Origin: Acidimicrobiia bacterium
GTDB lineage: Bacteria > Actinomycetota > Acidimicrobiia > Acidimicrobiales > Ilumatobacteraceae
DNA length: 10,721 nucleotides
NCBI GenBank assembly: GCA_013821025.1
Contig: JACDHN010000050.1
Coordinates: 1-10,721 of the forward strand
Reading direction: 5' to 3'
Positions 1-8,914 of this stretch are shown one piece after another. The notes under the pieces are model-generated. The model was not told the origin of the DNA, made no database searches, and was given only the letters and a program-made list of their open reading frames with translations. How positions within the stretch are numbered: position 1 is the first letter of the stretch; each line of letters begins with the position of its first letter. Both the position numbers and the translations under genes were made by a program.

Positions 1-141
1 GAGGTGCTGCCCGTGTACATCTACCGCGAGGCGATCCGCTTCTCCGAGATCGGCTACGGGGCGGCGATCTCGGCGATCATGCTGGTGATCAACCTGATCA
101 TCGCCCTCGGCTACCTGCGCGCTGGTCGGAGCCGGGCGTGA
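1..141 (+). CDS. Carbohydrate ABC transporter permease, MalF type (3' end only)
   Basis: Only the last 46 codons are present; the gene begins before the window. The visible residues include PVYIYREAIRFSEIGYGAA, followed by a hydrophobic helix (about residues 22-39) and a short basic tail ending in RAGRSRA. In MalF/UgpA-type inner-membrane permeases this is the usual ending: a periplasmic loop with a YIY..AF-like motif, a last membrane helix and a basic cytoplasmic end. The TGA stop overlaps the GTG start of the next permease by four bases (GTGA, 138-141), so this is the upstream gene of a permease-permease-ATPase operon. The EAA loop lies outside the window. The assignment rests on this short tail plus the context of the next two genes. 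The substrate cannot be read from the sequence. Confidence 0.8.
   Translation, partial: EVLPVYIYREAIRFSEIGYGAAISAIMLVINLIIALGYLRAGRSRA
128..131 (+). promoter_or_regulatory. Ribosome binding site of the MalG-type permease
   Basis: GGAG lies six bases before the GTG at 138, inside the last codons of the upstream permease. It supports a GTG start for a gene that overlaps its neighbour by four bases. Confidence 0.55.
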
Positions 142-955
142 AGCCCTTCGTCCACCGCGTGCTGTTCGCCGCCTTCGCCTCGCTCATCGGGGCGTTCTTC
201 GCCCTACCGATGCTGTGGCTCGTGTTCGCTCCGTTCGACGAGTCGCCGAGCCTCTCCGCCGCCGTGCCCAGACCGCCGACGCTCAGCAACTTCGGCGACC
301 TGTTCGACAACCCGCAAGTGCTGCGTTCGCTCGGCAACTCTCTGCTGCTCGTCGGCGGCGTCGTCGGTCTGGTGCTGATCGTCGGCGCCCCTGCCGCCTA
401 CGTGCTGAGCCGCATCCGGTTCCCAGGGCGCAACCTGTTCCTCTACATGCTGCTGTTGCTCTCCTCGGTGATCACAGGAGCGGCGGCGATCGTGCCGCTG
501 TACCTGTTGATCTTCGGGCTCAACCTCATCGACTCGTTCTCGGGCGTCACGCTGGCGCTGGCGGGCGGCATGCTGCCGGCGTCGATCTTCATCCTCAAGG
601 ACTTCACCGACTCGATCCCGCGCAGTTACGAGGAGTCAGCCAGGGTGTTCGGGGCGTCGACGTTCCAGGCCTTGCGCGACGTCGTGTTTCCCGTCGTGCG
701 GCCAGGTCTGGCCGTGATCGCAGTGTGGACGGCGGTCCAGGTGTGGGGGAACTTCCTCGTGCCCTTCATCCTGCTGCGGACGCCGGACAAGTCGCCGGCT
801 GCGGTGCTGATGTACAGCTTCTACACAGAGGGCGGTCAGCCGAACCTGCGACTGATCTCGGCATTCTCCCTGCTCTACACCGTTCCCATCCTCGTGCTCT
901 ACATCTTTGTCAACCGCAGGTACGGATTCCGCTTCCACGGAGGGATCAAACGCTG

Positions 956-956
<1 letters not shown>
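138..956 (+). CDS. Carbohydrate ABC transporter permease, MalG type
   Basis: A complete 272-residue inner-membrane permease, the normal size for the MalG/UgpE/LacG group (BPD_transp_1 fold). About six hydrophobic segments are visible, near residues 8-30, 65-92, 99-126, 134-154, 189-211 and 240-258. The cytoplasmic EAA loop that docks on the ATPase lies at residues 165-191, reading EESARVFGAS and continuing to a VVFPVVRPGL end, close to the family consensus. The C-terminus (GFRFHGGIKR) also fits this subfamily, which often ends in a G-rich basic tail. The GTG start at 138 is preferred because it overlaps the previous stop in a GTGA and is preceded by GGAG at 128-131 with a six-base spacer. The protein should pair with the upstream MalF-type subunit to form the membrane channel for a sugar or sugar-like solute. 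The substrate is not determined. Confidence 0.93.
939..943 (+). promoter_or_regulatory. Ribosome binding site of the ABC ATPase
   Basis: GGAGG, extended to GGAGGG, lies 12 bases before the ATG at 956, within the last codons of the MalG-type permease. The spacing is longer than ideal, but this is the strongest purine tract near the overlapping TGATG and supports a start at 956. Confidence 0.55.
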
Positions 957-2014
<1,058 letters not shown>

Positions 2015-2016
2015 CG

Positions 2017-5000
2017 TCAGGCGTGGCGGAGACGGTCGGTGACGCGACGTTTGGCGGCTTCGAGGTCACCGACGGTGCGCTCGATGGCGCCGCTCTGACG
2101 GCAGAACACGAACCGGCACTCGACGACCGGACGGCCCGTGGCCGCCTCGACGGCTGTGGCGTAGACCGCTCCCTGTACCTCGTAGTAGTCGAGCTTCGCA
2201 TCGACGTCGGCCTCGGAGGGCACGGTGTCGGTTTTGTAGTCGACGACCATGAGACCATCGTCGCCGTCCACGAGCAGATCGATGTAACCCTCGACGGCCC
2301 GGTCCTGCACGGGTGCAGCGACGAACAGCTCCTTGTAGTGAGGGCAGCGTCGGGCAAGCGCCACAGCGTCGGAGGCCAGCGCCGATCGCACCATCGCCGC
2401 CACCTGGTCGGCCAGCTCGGGCACCACTTCCAGTTCGGCCTCGCGCGCCGCCACCCGGTCGACGAGCGGATCGCTGGGATCGATGGACAAGTCGAGCGCT
2501 TGCAGGGCAGCGTGCACAGCGCGCCCGATGGCCGTGCCGGCACGCCCGCGCCGCCACGCCGGGGTACTCCGCCCATCATCGTCGCCGCTGGAGTCGATCC
2601 AGACATCCATGACGACGTCAGGGTCCTCGGCCACGAGCTCGACGTCTCGGTCGTCGTCGCCGGCGTCGTCGGCGTTGGCACCGCTGCCGTGATCCGAGTC
2701 GCTCGATCCCGATCCGGGAGCGGGTCGATCCGCCAGCCCTGCCACGCCGGTGGCCGAGAACACCCGACGCCGTACGCCCGCAGCACGCAGTGAGTCCCGT
2801 TCGGCAATCCACGCCGACCGCTCCTGCTCAGCCCGTGGCACGTCCTGGCTGGCGGTCGGGCCGGGCGCCGAGTCGACTGAGCCGACGTCGATCACCGGTG
2901 CCGCGTCGGCGGGCCGGGCGCGAACGCCGGTCCCTTCGGATGCTTCTGTAGCGTCGGAGGATCCAGACGGCTGGAAGGGGCGCCATCTCTGCGGACACGC
3001 TTGGGAGTGCCGCCACAGCTGGTGACCGTACGACTCGTCGCCCACCCCCGCCTTGCTGAGCTTGTGGTAGCCGCTGACGACGAGGTGGTCGCGGGCGCGG
3101 GTCGTGGCCACGTAGAGCAGTCGCAGCTTCTCCTCCACATCCATCTCGTCTTCGATGTCAGCGCGAGCGTCGTAGCCCTCGGTGCGCAGGTTGGTGCCGA
3201 GCTTCACCTCAGGTCGGCCGCCCTCCCACACGACGCGCACCCCGCTGCGCGTTACCGCCGGCTTCGTCGTCATGCCCGAGACGATGGTGATCGGAAACTC
3301 GAGCCCTTTGGCACCGTGCACGGTCATCACCCGCACGCCGACGTCGTCAGTCTCGGGCAGCAGCGGTTCGTGGACCCGTGCACCATCGGCACGTTGCAGC
3401 TCCGCCCATTCGAGGAACGCCCGGTGCCCGTGCTGTCCAGCGTCCTCGAACGCCCGGGCCTGGTCGATCAGGAAGCGCAGGCGGCGCCACACCTCGCGGG
3501 AACGATCGGCGCCGAAGGCTGCGAGGAACGCCTGACGTTCACGCACGAGACGGTCGACGAGCGTCGCCGGACCCATCCACCACCGCTGTTCCCACAGCGA
3601 ACGCAGGTGATCGAGCGCCACACCCACCGGACCGTCCCTCAACTCGTCCGGAACGGGTCGATCGAGCGCCCACCGTCCGCCGGCGTCGTGATACGTGAAC
3701 AGGTCGACGTCGGAGCAGGCGTACAGCGGCGAGCGCAGCGCCTTCACGAGGGCGATCTCGTCGGCTGGATCGTCGATGGCGCGGACGGCCGCCAGCACAT
3801 CGGAGATCTCCTGGGTGGCGAACACCAACGATCCGGTGTCGAGCCGGTACGGCACGTCGCAACCGTCGAGCGCCGTGCGCAGGTACGGCAGCGACGTGCG
3901 CGTCGGGATCAGCACCGTAACGTCGGACAGCACGGCATCGCGCCACTGTCCGGTGCGGACGTCGAGCACGCGCCAACGGTCGGGATCGTCGCGGATGTCG
4001 GAGATGACGGCGGCCACGTCGGCCGCCTCGGCCTCGCGAAGGGCGGGAGCCAGCACGCCTGTCCGCGGGCCGCCGAAGATCACCGGCCGGTGGTCGACGC
4101 CTGGCTCCTGGGTCCTCCCAGCGGCCAGTGGCTCGTAGCGCGGCTGGCGATTCGGTTGTTCGACCATCAACGTCTCGAACAAGCCGTTGATCCAGGTGAG
4201 GATCGGTTCCACCGTGCGGAAGTTCGTGGTCAGGCGGATCGGACCGGTGTCGGGCGAGAAGCGGCGACTCGCCCTCAGGAACAGTTCGATGTCGGCGCGT
4301 CGGAATCGGTAGATCGACTGCTTCGGGTCGCCGACGAAGAACAGCCGTCCGGGCGTCACCTCGATGTCGGCCCACGACGCAGGTGGTTGGCCGTCGATGC
4401 TTCCGGCGATCATCGTCGCCAGCTCGATCTGCAACGGGTCGGTGTCCTGGAACTCGTCGAGCAGTAGGCACGAGTACCGCTCGTGGAGTGCCGTCCGCGA
4501 GCTCTCCGAGCTGCGCAGGACGCGCCCGGCCAGAACGAGCAGATCGTGGAACTCGAGCCGCCCCTCCAGGCGACGATCTTCGGCCGCTCGCAGGATCTCT
4601 TTGGCCACCATCGGGAGCAGCCTTCGCAGCACCTGATCGGCCTCGGTCCTGATCACTTGCTTCGCTGCCTCGTTGACGGCATCGACGAGGGCGCGAATGG
4701 TCTTCGGGTCACAGCCCCATGCCGCTGTCGCGCCGTACGTGGACTTCTTCCATTCCACGCCACGGAGCCGCTCGAGGCGGATCAGCGGATCTTCGATCGC
4801 CGACACGGCACGCATGTCCTCGAGCGCATGGCCGAGATGGACCCACAACCTGTCCCCATCGTCGATGCAGTCGTCCCGGGCGGCGGCCAAAGCGTCGACG
4901 GCAGCGTCGAAGGCGCCGAAGTCGATCGGTGCCAGCGCGCCATGCTCCTCGACGGCGATCAGTTCCAGACGATCCCAGCTCTGGGCCAGCCGGGCGGTGA

Positions 5001-5559
5001 CCTGCGCGAGCGTGATCTGGTTGGGGTACCGCTGCTCCAGCATCACGCCGGTGAGATGGGCACGCAGCAGCAGCGGCTCGTGCGCCGCGTCGGCGTGTAG
5101 ACCGTCGACGAACTGCACCCAGCGTTGCTCCTGGGCGAGCTGCGATGACACCTCGTCGAGGATCTGCACCCGTGGTGGCAACCCGGCTGCCATCGGATGT
5201 TCATTAAGGATGCGCAGGGCGAACCCGTGAAGCGTCGTGATGGCGGCGCGGTCGGCATCTGCCACGGCGTCGAGGCACGCCTGGCGGTGGACGGCATCGT
5301 CCTTGGATCGTCGCTCGAACCTTTCGCGGATGCGGTCGCGCAGCTCGGCCGCCGCCGCTTCGGTGAACGTGATGGCGGCGATGCTGCTGAGGCGCACGCC
5401 GCGTTGCAGCACGAGGTTGACGACCCGGTCGACGAGTACCGTCGTCTTGCCGCTGCCGGCACCGGCTTCGACGAACAACGTCTCGGCCAGGTCGTCGGAT
5501 CCGATACGCCGTCGCGCCTCGTCGTCGACGAGCGGCAACGTCTCGGGACCGGTGGTCAT
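2017..5559 (-). CDS. addA: AddA-like UvrD-family helicase with C-terminal RecB-type nuclease
   Basis: A 1180-residue protein, near the usual AddA length. The superfamily 1A helicase motifs appear in order: Walker A AGAGSGKT (32-39), motif Ia ITFTEAAAAELRDR (63-76), Walker B LLLDEFQDTD (365-374), motif III FVGDPKQSIYRFR (408-420), motif IV TTNFRT (444-449), motif V MTVHGAKGLEFP (745-756) and motif VI LLYVATTRARD (814-824). A long acidic, Gly/Ser/Asp-rich linker (about 948-998) leads to a PD-(D/E)XK nuclease domain with H1016, D1094 (GYIDLL), D1107 and K1109 (VVDYKT), Q1129 and Y1133, all the expected catalytic positions. It should unwind and cut DNA at double-strand ends with the AddB-like partner encoded just upstream, feeding RecA repair. 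The ATG at 5559 is chosen because it forms an ATGA overlap with the addB stop, has GGGGGAG ten bases upstream, and directly precedes a family-like N-terminus. A 52-codon Arg-rich upstream extension is rejected. RecB is the alternative name, but the AddB-type neighbour favours AddA. Confidence 0.92.
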   Translation of the reverse strand: MTTGPETLPLVDDEARRRIGSDDLAETLFVEAGAGSGKTTVLVDRVVNLVLQRGVRLSSIAAITFTEAAAAELRDRIRERFERRSKDDAVHRQACLDAVADADRAAITTLHGFALRILNEHPMAAGLPPRVQILDEVSSQLAQEQRWVQFVDGLHADAAHEPLLLRAHLTGVMLEQRYPNQITLAQVTARLAQSWDRLELIAVEEHGALAPIDFGAFDAAVDALAAARDDCIDDGDRLWVHLGHALEDMRAVSAIEDPLIRLERLRGVEWKKSTYGATAAWGCDPKTIRALVDAVNEAAKQVIRTEADQVLRRLLPMVAKEILRAAEDRRLEGRLEFHDLLVLAGRVLRSSESSRTALHERYSCLLLDEFQDTDPLQIELATMIAGSIDGQPPASWADIEVTPGRLFFVGDPKQSIYRFRRADIELFLRASRRFSPDTGPIRLTTNFRTVEPILTWINGLFETLMVEQPNRQPRYEPLAAGRTQEPGVDHRPVIFGGPRTGVLAPALREAEAADVAAVISDIRDDPDRWRVLDVRTGQWRDAVLSDVTVLIPTRTSLPYLRTALDGCDVPYRLDTGSLVFATQEISDVLAAVRAIDDPADEIALVKALRSPLYACSDVDLFTYHDAGGRWALDRPVPDELRDGPVGVALDHLRSLWEQRWWMGPATLVDRLVRERQAFLAAFGADRSREVWRRLRFLIDQARAFEDAGQHGHRAFLEWAELQRADGARVHEPLLPETDDVGVRVMTVHGAKGLEFPITIVSGMTTKPAVTRSGVRVVWEGGRPEVKLGTNLRTEGYDARADIEDEMDVEEKLRLLYVATTRARDHLVVSGYHKLSKAGVGDESYGHQLWRHSQACPQRWRPFQPSGSSDATEASEGTGVRARPADAAPVIDVGSVDSAPGPTASQDVPRAEQERSAWIAERDSLRAAGVRRRVFSATGVAGLADRPAPGSGSSDSDHGSGANADDAGDDDRDVELVAEDPDVVMDVWIDSSGDDDGRSTPAWRRGRAGTAIGRAVHAALQALDLSIDPSDPLVDRVAAREAELEVVPELADQVAAMVRSALASDAVALARRCPHYKELFVAAPVQDRAVEGYIDLLVDGDDGLMVVDYKTDTVPSEADVDAKLDYYEVQGAVYATAVEAATGRPVVECRFVFCRQSGAIERTVGDLEAAKRRVTDRLRHA

Positions 5560-8500
5560 GAGCGCCCCGCTCCCCCGTTGCGTCCGTCGGCGTCTGCGTC
5601 GACGTCGCCCTCTCCGTCGCCGTCGCCGGAATCGGGGCGCCACTCCAGACCGTGCCGCGACGACGCCGTCTCGGCCGACTTGGCGTCGGCGTGCTCGCCG
5701 CGCTCGACCGGGCACAGTCCGTCGAACTCGCAGTGCGCGCAGTTCGTGTTGGTCTGGCGGAACGTGTCCCAGTCACCGGGAATGGCGGCGAACGCTCCCG
5801 ACTCCACGCCGTCGACGATGGTGCGGACGACGTCGACGAACCGCTGCTGGTCGTCATCGTCCCAGCTCCGGCCGGCAACGGCCTTGGAGGGTTCGGCCTC
5901 GACCAGCCAGAACCGGCCCTCGGCGTGGGCGACGCTGCGCCGCTGTCTGGCGGCCTCGGCGTACACGCCGAGCTGCAACGCCGTGCCATCGAGCACTGGA
6001 TCGCCGCCGTCACTCGACAGTGGTCCGTACTTCTTTCCACGACCGGTCTTGTAGTCGTAGACGAAGTTCGTGCCATCGTCGGCTGCATCGACGCGATCGA
6101 TGCGTCCCCGGAACCGGACGGTTCGACCGTCGCCCAGTGAGACCGAGACGGGTTCGGCGCCGTCGAAACCGAACGCCATCTCGACGTCGGCCGGTCGGGT
6201 CCGCAGCGTTTCTCGGAGTTTGTCATCGATGTCGGCGAACCTCTCGAGGATGCGGTGCAGATCGAGTTGCTGCTGGCGCCAGTAGACCGATCGGCCCGTG
6301 CGACCGCTCGCCTCGGCCTGCGAGAACACGGCGTCGGCGATCTCGTGCAGGCGCCGCCGCTGATCCTTCGTCCATGGCTGTTCCGGGTCGGGTACGCCGT
6401 CGTCGATCGCCGAGCGGATGAACCGCTCGAGCACCTCGTGCGCCACCGAGCCCCGCTCGAGTGGACTCAGCTCGATGAGTTGCTCGGGATCGTCACGCTC
6501 GGACAGATGGAGCACCTTGGAGAGGAAGTAGCGGAAGCCGCAGCTGGCCCACGACTCGAGACTCGTCGGCGAGACGATCGCGCCGGCGGCAGGACTCGGT
6601 ACAACCTGGCCGGCGAGGTTGCCGTCCCACTCGGTGAAGCTTGGCGAGCGCCGCGCCTGCTGCGACACGATCGCCCTTGCGACACCGGTGACCGCCGGGA
6701 GTTGGACGATGTCGTACCCGGCGTCGTCGGCGATGGCCGCGGCGCCGAGGTCTCGCTCGGCCAGCGACGGCTCTGGTCGGACGGTTCGCAGCCCGGCGGC
6801 AAAGGACGCCCGATGCTCGACGGCAGGATGCTCGAAGCCGTCGAGATCACCACTGTGGATCTGATGGCCCGCCAGCGCCGACGCCGTATCGAGCAGCCAG
6901 CGCGAGGGCAGGTGACGGCGGCCACCTCGTAGGTCGCCCCGAGCGAACGTGAGCATCCGTCGATGCGTCGGCGCCGCCGCCAGAGCGTGGAGCAGCCGGC
7001 GATGCTGAATGTGAAGGGCGTCGGTCGGTGTCGGCAATTCGCCGTCGGTGCGCTGGCGCGTCGCCTCGGGCAGCAGTGCCTCCTCGCGACGCGCGAACGG
7101 GCACAACCCCTCGGCGAGTCCGAGCACGAACACGGCGTCGAGGTCGAGCCCGGTTGCGCCGGCCATCGGGATCAACGACACGCCCTCGCCGAAGCGCTCA
7201 TGACGGGAGCCTGGAGCTTCGAGCTCGGCGTCGAGTGCCCGCCGGAACACCATCGTCGATGGGCCCGGCTCGATGTCGTCGAGGCCAGACAGGCGGGCGA
7301 GTGCGTCGACGACCCGGTCTCGGGCTTGGCGCTCCTCGTCTGGCCAGCGCTGGTGGTGCCGGTCGAGGCCCAGCAGCTCGTCGAGCAGGACACGGGCGGC
7401 GTGTGCCCGGTCGTGCCACGACTTCGCCCTGTCGACACCTTGGACGAGCGCCCTGAGCGAGACCACGAACGCCAGCAACGATGCCGTCTGATCGGCCTCA
7501 CGTATCGATCGCTCGGCAACGTTCGGCGCCTCCACCGTGAGCTCGGCGGCGCGGTCGCGCAGGTGTTGCTCGTGCCCGGACAACTTGCGGTGCCAGTCGT
7601 CGTGACCACCCACGACGCCGGCATCGCGCGTCAGCCGCTCCCACGCCGTGGGATGGACCCAGTGGCCGCCGCTGCGAAGTGGACCGGCGGCGACGATCGC
7701 CATCACGCGATTGCGCCGCCACGCCTCGTCGTCGAGAGCGAGTGCGTCGGTCAGGACGCGCCCGGCCACGGAATCGCCCAGACGGGCTGGTGACGGCCCG
7801 TTGACAGGCAGCTCGGCGGCTTGGAACTGATGCAACAGGGTGCGCAGATAGGGCGTCGTCGCCGGATAGACGACGCCGACGCGGTCCAAGCGCACGCCTT
7901 CGACAGCGAGGCCCCACACCGCACTCACCACGGCGCGCACCTCCTCGTCAGCGTCGGTGACGGTCACGATCCGCGACGCTGTTGGCAGATCCGTGGCATC
8001 GGGTGACGCCGGAACGGCACTCAGCCCGCCACGCCGACACGTAGCGAGGACGCCACGATCGGCGTCGATGTTGCCGGTGAGCGCCACGATCGCCGTAGAC
8101 GGCGTCGCCGCCAACACCGCTGCGACGAGGCCGACAACCGTGGCCGTGAGCGCATCGGGGAGGAACCAGATGACGTGACCGAGCGACGCAACGGCCTGGC
8201 GCAGATCGGGCCGCCCGGCGGCCGCCCTTGCCACGTCGTCCTCACCCGAGAACGCCGACAGGTAGGCGCCGACGCGGTGCTGGAGCCCGATGGCCGTGGC
8301 GCCCCACGAGTCGCCGCCGAGTGCCCGACGCCCTGCGTCCGAAAGGTGTGACACCTCGGCGTAGAGGTTGGCCACGGCCGCCTCCGTGGCCCGGTGGGCA
8401 GCGGCATCGCCGAATGGGTGCTGGTCATCGGCAAGTGCCCTGCGCACGGCCGAAGCCAGCACCGGGTTGGTCAGCGGCCGACGCTCGACGAGCACGTCGG

Positions 8501-8738
8501 CGCTCAGCAGTTCTGCAAGCCGGAACGCCGTGACGAACTGGACGTTGGCAACGCCGTACGGGACGCCGGCGATGTCACCCGAGCCCAGCAACCTGCGGGC
8601 GAACAGCCCGGCGAGATTGGACGGCACGATCACCGTCACCGGGGCGAGGGCGTCGGAGCCCTTGGCGGTGACGATCGCCGACGCCAACGCCTCCGTCGCG
8701 GCGCGGCCTGGCTCGACGACCTGGACGGTTGGCACCAC
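5556..8738 (-). CDS. addB: AddB-like PD-(D/E)XK nuclease with iron-sulfur cluster
   Basis: A 1060-residue protein from the chosen start. The N-terminal part has the layout of an inactivated helicase. The spot expected for Walker A reads EPGRAATEAL (9-18) with no GKT, followed by VIVPSNLAG. A helicase-like segment near 528-561 (GLDLDAVFVLGLAEGLCP) is typical of AddB. The C-terminal nuclease is intact: SPTSLESWASCGFRYFL (723-739, with C733), H767, D881 in RGRIDRVD, D895 and K897 in YDYKT, Q922 and Y926. CAHCEFDGLC (C1000, C1003, C1009) completes a four-cysteine [4Fe-4S] staple with C733, as in known AddB. The tail after about residue 1035 is a Gly/Asp run. The expected role is the second nuclease and a scaffold of an AddAB break-processing complex. 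The GTG at 8738 is chosen because it sits seven bases after a TACCCT -10-like box. The frame stays open to a GTG at 8840, but that extension runs into a repeat hairpin. A GTG at 8735 is also possible. Confidence 0.87.
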   Translation of the reverse strand: MVPTVQVVEPGRAATEALASAIVTAKGSDALAPVTVIVPSNLAGLFARRLLGSGDIAGVPYGVANVQFVTAFRLAELLSADVLVERRPLTNPVLASAVRRALADDQHPFGDAAAHRATEAAVANLYAEVSHLSDAGRRALGGDSWGATAIGLQHRVGAYLSAFSGEDDVARAAAGRPDLRQAVASLGHVIWFLPDALTATVVGLVAAVLAATPSTAIVALTGNIDADRGVLATCRRGGLSAVPASPDATDLPTASRIVTVTDADEEVRAVVSAVWGLAVEGVRLDRVGVVYPATTPYLRTLLHQFQAAELPVNGPSPARLGDSVAGRVLTDALALDDEAWRRNRVMAIVAAGPLRSGGHWVHPTAWERLTRDAGVVGGHDDWHRKLSGHEQHLRDRAAELTVEAPNVAERSIREADQTASLLAFVVSLRALVQGVDRAKSWHDRAHAARVLLDELLGLDRHHQRWPDEERQARDRVVDALARLSGLDDIEPGPSTMVFRRALDAELEAPGSRHERFGEGVSLIPMAGATGLDLDAVFVLGLAEGLCPFARREEALLPEATRQRTDGELPTPTDALHIQHRRLLHALAAAPTHRRMLTFARGDLRGGRRHLPSRWLLDTASALAGHQIHSGDLDGFEHPAVEHRASFAAGLRTVRPEPSLAERDLGAAAIADDAGYDIVQLPAVTGVARAIVSQQARRSPSFTEWDGNLAGQVVPSPAAGAIVSPTSLESWASCGFRYFLSKVLHLSERDDPEQLIELSPLERGSVAHEVLERFIRSAIDDGVPDPEQPWTKDQRRRLHEIADAVFSQAEASGRTGRSVYWRQQQLDLHRILERFADIDDKLRETLRTRPADVEMAFGFDGAEPVSVSLGDGRTVRFRGRIDRVDAADDGTNFVYDYKTGRGKKYGPLSSDGGDPVLDGTALQLGVYAEAARQRRSVAHAEGRFWLVEAEPSKAVAGRSWDDDDQQRFVDVVRTIVDGVESGAFAAIPGDWDTFRQTNTNCAHCEFDGLCPVERGEHADAKSAETASSRHGLEWRPDSGDGDGEGDVDADADGRNGGAGRS
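5570..5576 (-). promoter_or_regulatory. Ribosome binding site of the addA-type gene
   Basis: On the minus strand GGGGGAG lies ten bases before the ATG at 5559, inside the last codons of the addB-type gene. Together with the ATGA stop-start overlap (5556-5559) it decides the start and suggests coupled translation, giving matched amounts of the two subunits. Confidence 0.55.
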
Positions 8739-8745
8739 GATTCCG

Positions 8746-8751
8746 AGGGTA
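8746..8751 (-). promoter_or_regulatory. Possible -10 box of a leaderless addB promoter
   Basis: On the minus strand TACCCT fits the actinobacterial -10 pattern TANNNT and ends seven bases before the tandem GTG GTG at 8738 and 8735. That spacing would start the transcript at or next to the start codon, giving a leaderless mRNA. No convincing Shine-Dalgarno sequence precedes this start, which agrees. No clear -35 box is seen. This is a motif-level prediction only. Confidence 0.35.
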
Positions 8752-8803
8752 GCGAGGCGGTGTGACACGGTGATGCTGGTCTCACTCACTGCGTCACAAA
8801 TCG

Positions 8804-8914
8804 AACTGTGAGCCCAGGGTGCCGATCTCTGCCGCACCACTCACACCTCCCGGCCACCCGCCGGAACTGTGAGTTCACGACGTCGGGGTGAGCGCCCTCA
8901 ACTCGCAGCTCCGG
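8804..8914. repeat. 61-base-period palindromic repeat, downstream cluster (two units)
   Basis: The first unit begins with AACTGTGAGCC at 8804 and has CTCACA at 8840, 36 bases later. The next AACTGTGAG starts at 8865, exactly 61 bases after the first. The second unit is decayed: CTCGCA at 8902 (37 bases on) is followed by CTCCGG at the position where the other copies carry TCCGG. The same motifs and spacings are present upstream of the neighbouring nuclease gene (9909-10018). The second unit overlaps the last 13 codons and stop of that gene (8875-8914). A possible vestige, TCACA/TGTGA at 8794-8798 and 8807-8811, precedes the cluster. The cluster occupies the region between the nuclease gene and addB. 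Confidence 0.72.
8840..8873. repeat. Hairpin formed by adjoining repeat units
   Basis: CTCACA (8840-8845) pairs with TGTGAG (8868-8873), and CCGGC (8850-8854) pairs with GCCGG (8860-8864) around a five-base loop. The internal loop is CCTC against AAC. On the minus strand it begins two bases after the stop codon of the DUF559-type gene, so it could end or stabilise that transcript, although no U-tract follows. It also lies about 100 bases upstream of the chosen addB start. Confidence 0.6.

Noticed and set aside
215..955. A long N-terminal extension of the ABC ATPase
   Set aside because: The frame is open by base composition only. The product is Arg/Ala-rich and lies on the MalG-type gene, and Walker A sits at the normal distance from the ATG at 956.
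3001..4467. A 488-codon open frame on the plus strand
   Set aside because: It is antisense to the addA-type gene, where every helicase motif is intact. High-GC codon bias opens such frames, and no domain is recognisable.
5560..5715. An upstream start that adds 52 residues to the AddA-like protein
   Set aside because: The extension is an Arg-rich low-complexity read of the addB 3' end, while the ATG at 5559 has a ribosome site and an ATGA overlap.
2017..8738. Assignment of the operon to AdnAB or RecBCD
   Set aside because: AdnAB would have helicase motifs in both subunits. RecBCD would have a nuclease-dead RecC and a RecD, and here the second subunit has an active-looking Fe-S nuclease.
8739..8840. 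The GTG at 8840 as the addB start
   Set aside because: The added 34 residues begin inside the repeat hairpin, do not look like an AddB N-terminus, and would bypass the -10-like box at 8746-8751. It cannot be fully excluded.
8807..8845. CRP-like operators, because TGTGA and TCACA halves are present
   Set aside because: The CRP consensus needs TGTGA-N6-TCACA. Here the halves are 29 bases apart, or in the reverse order in the hairpins.
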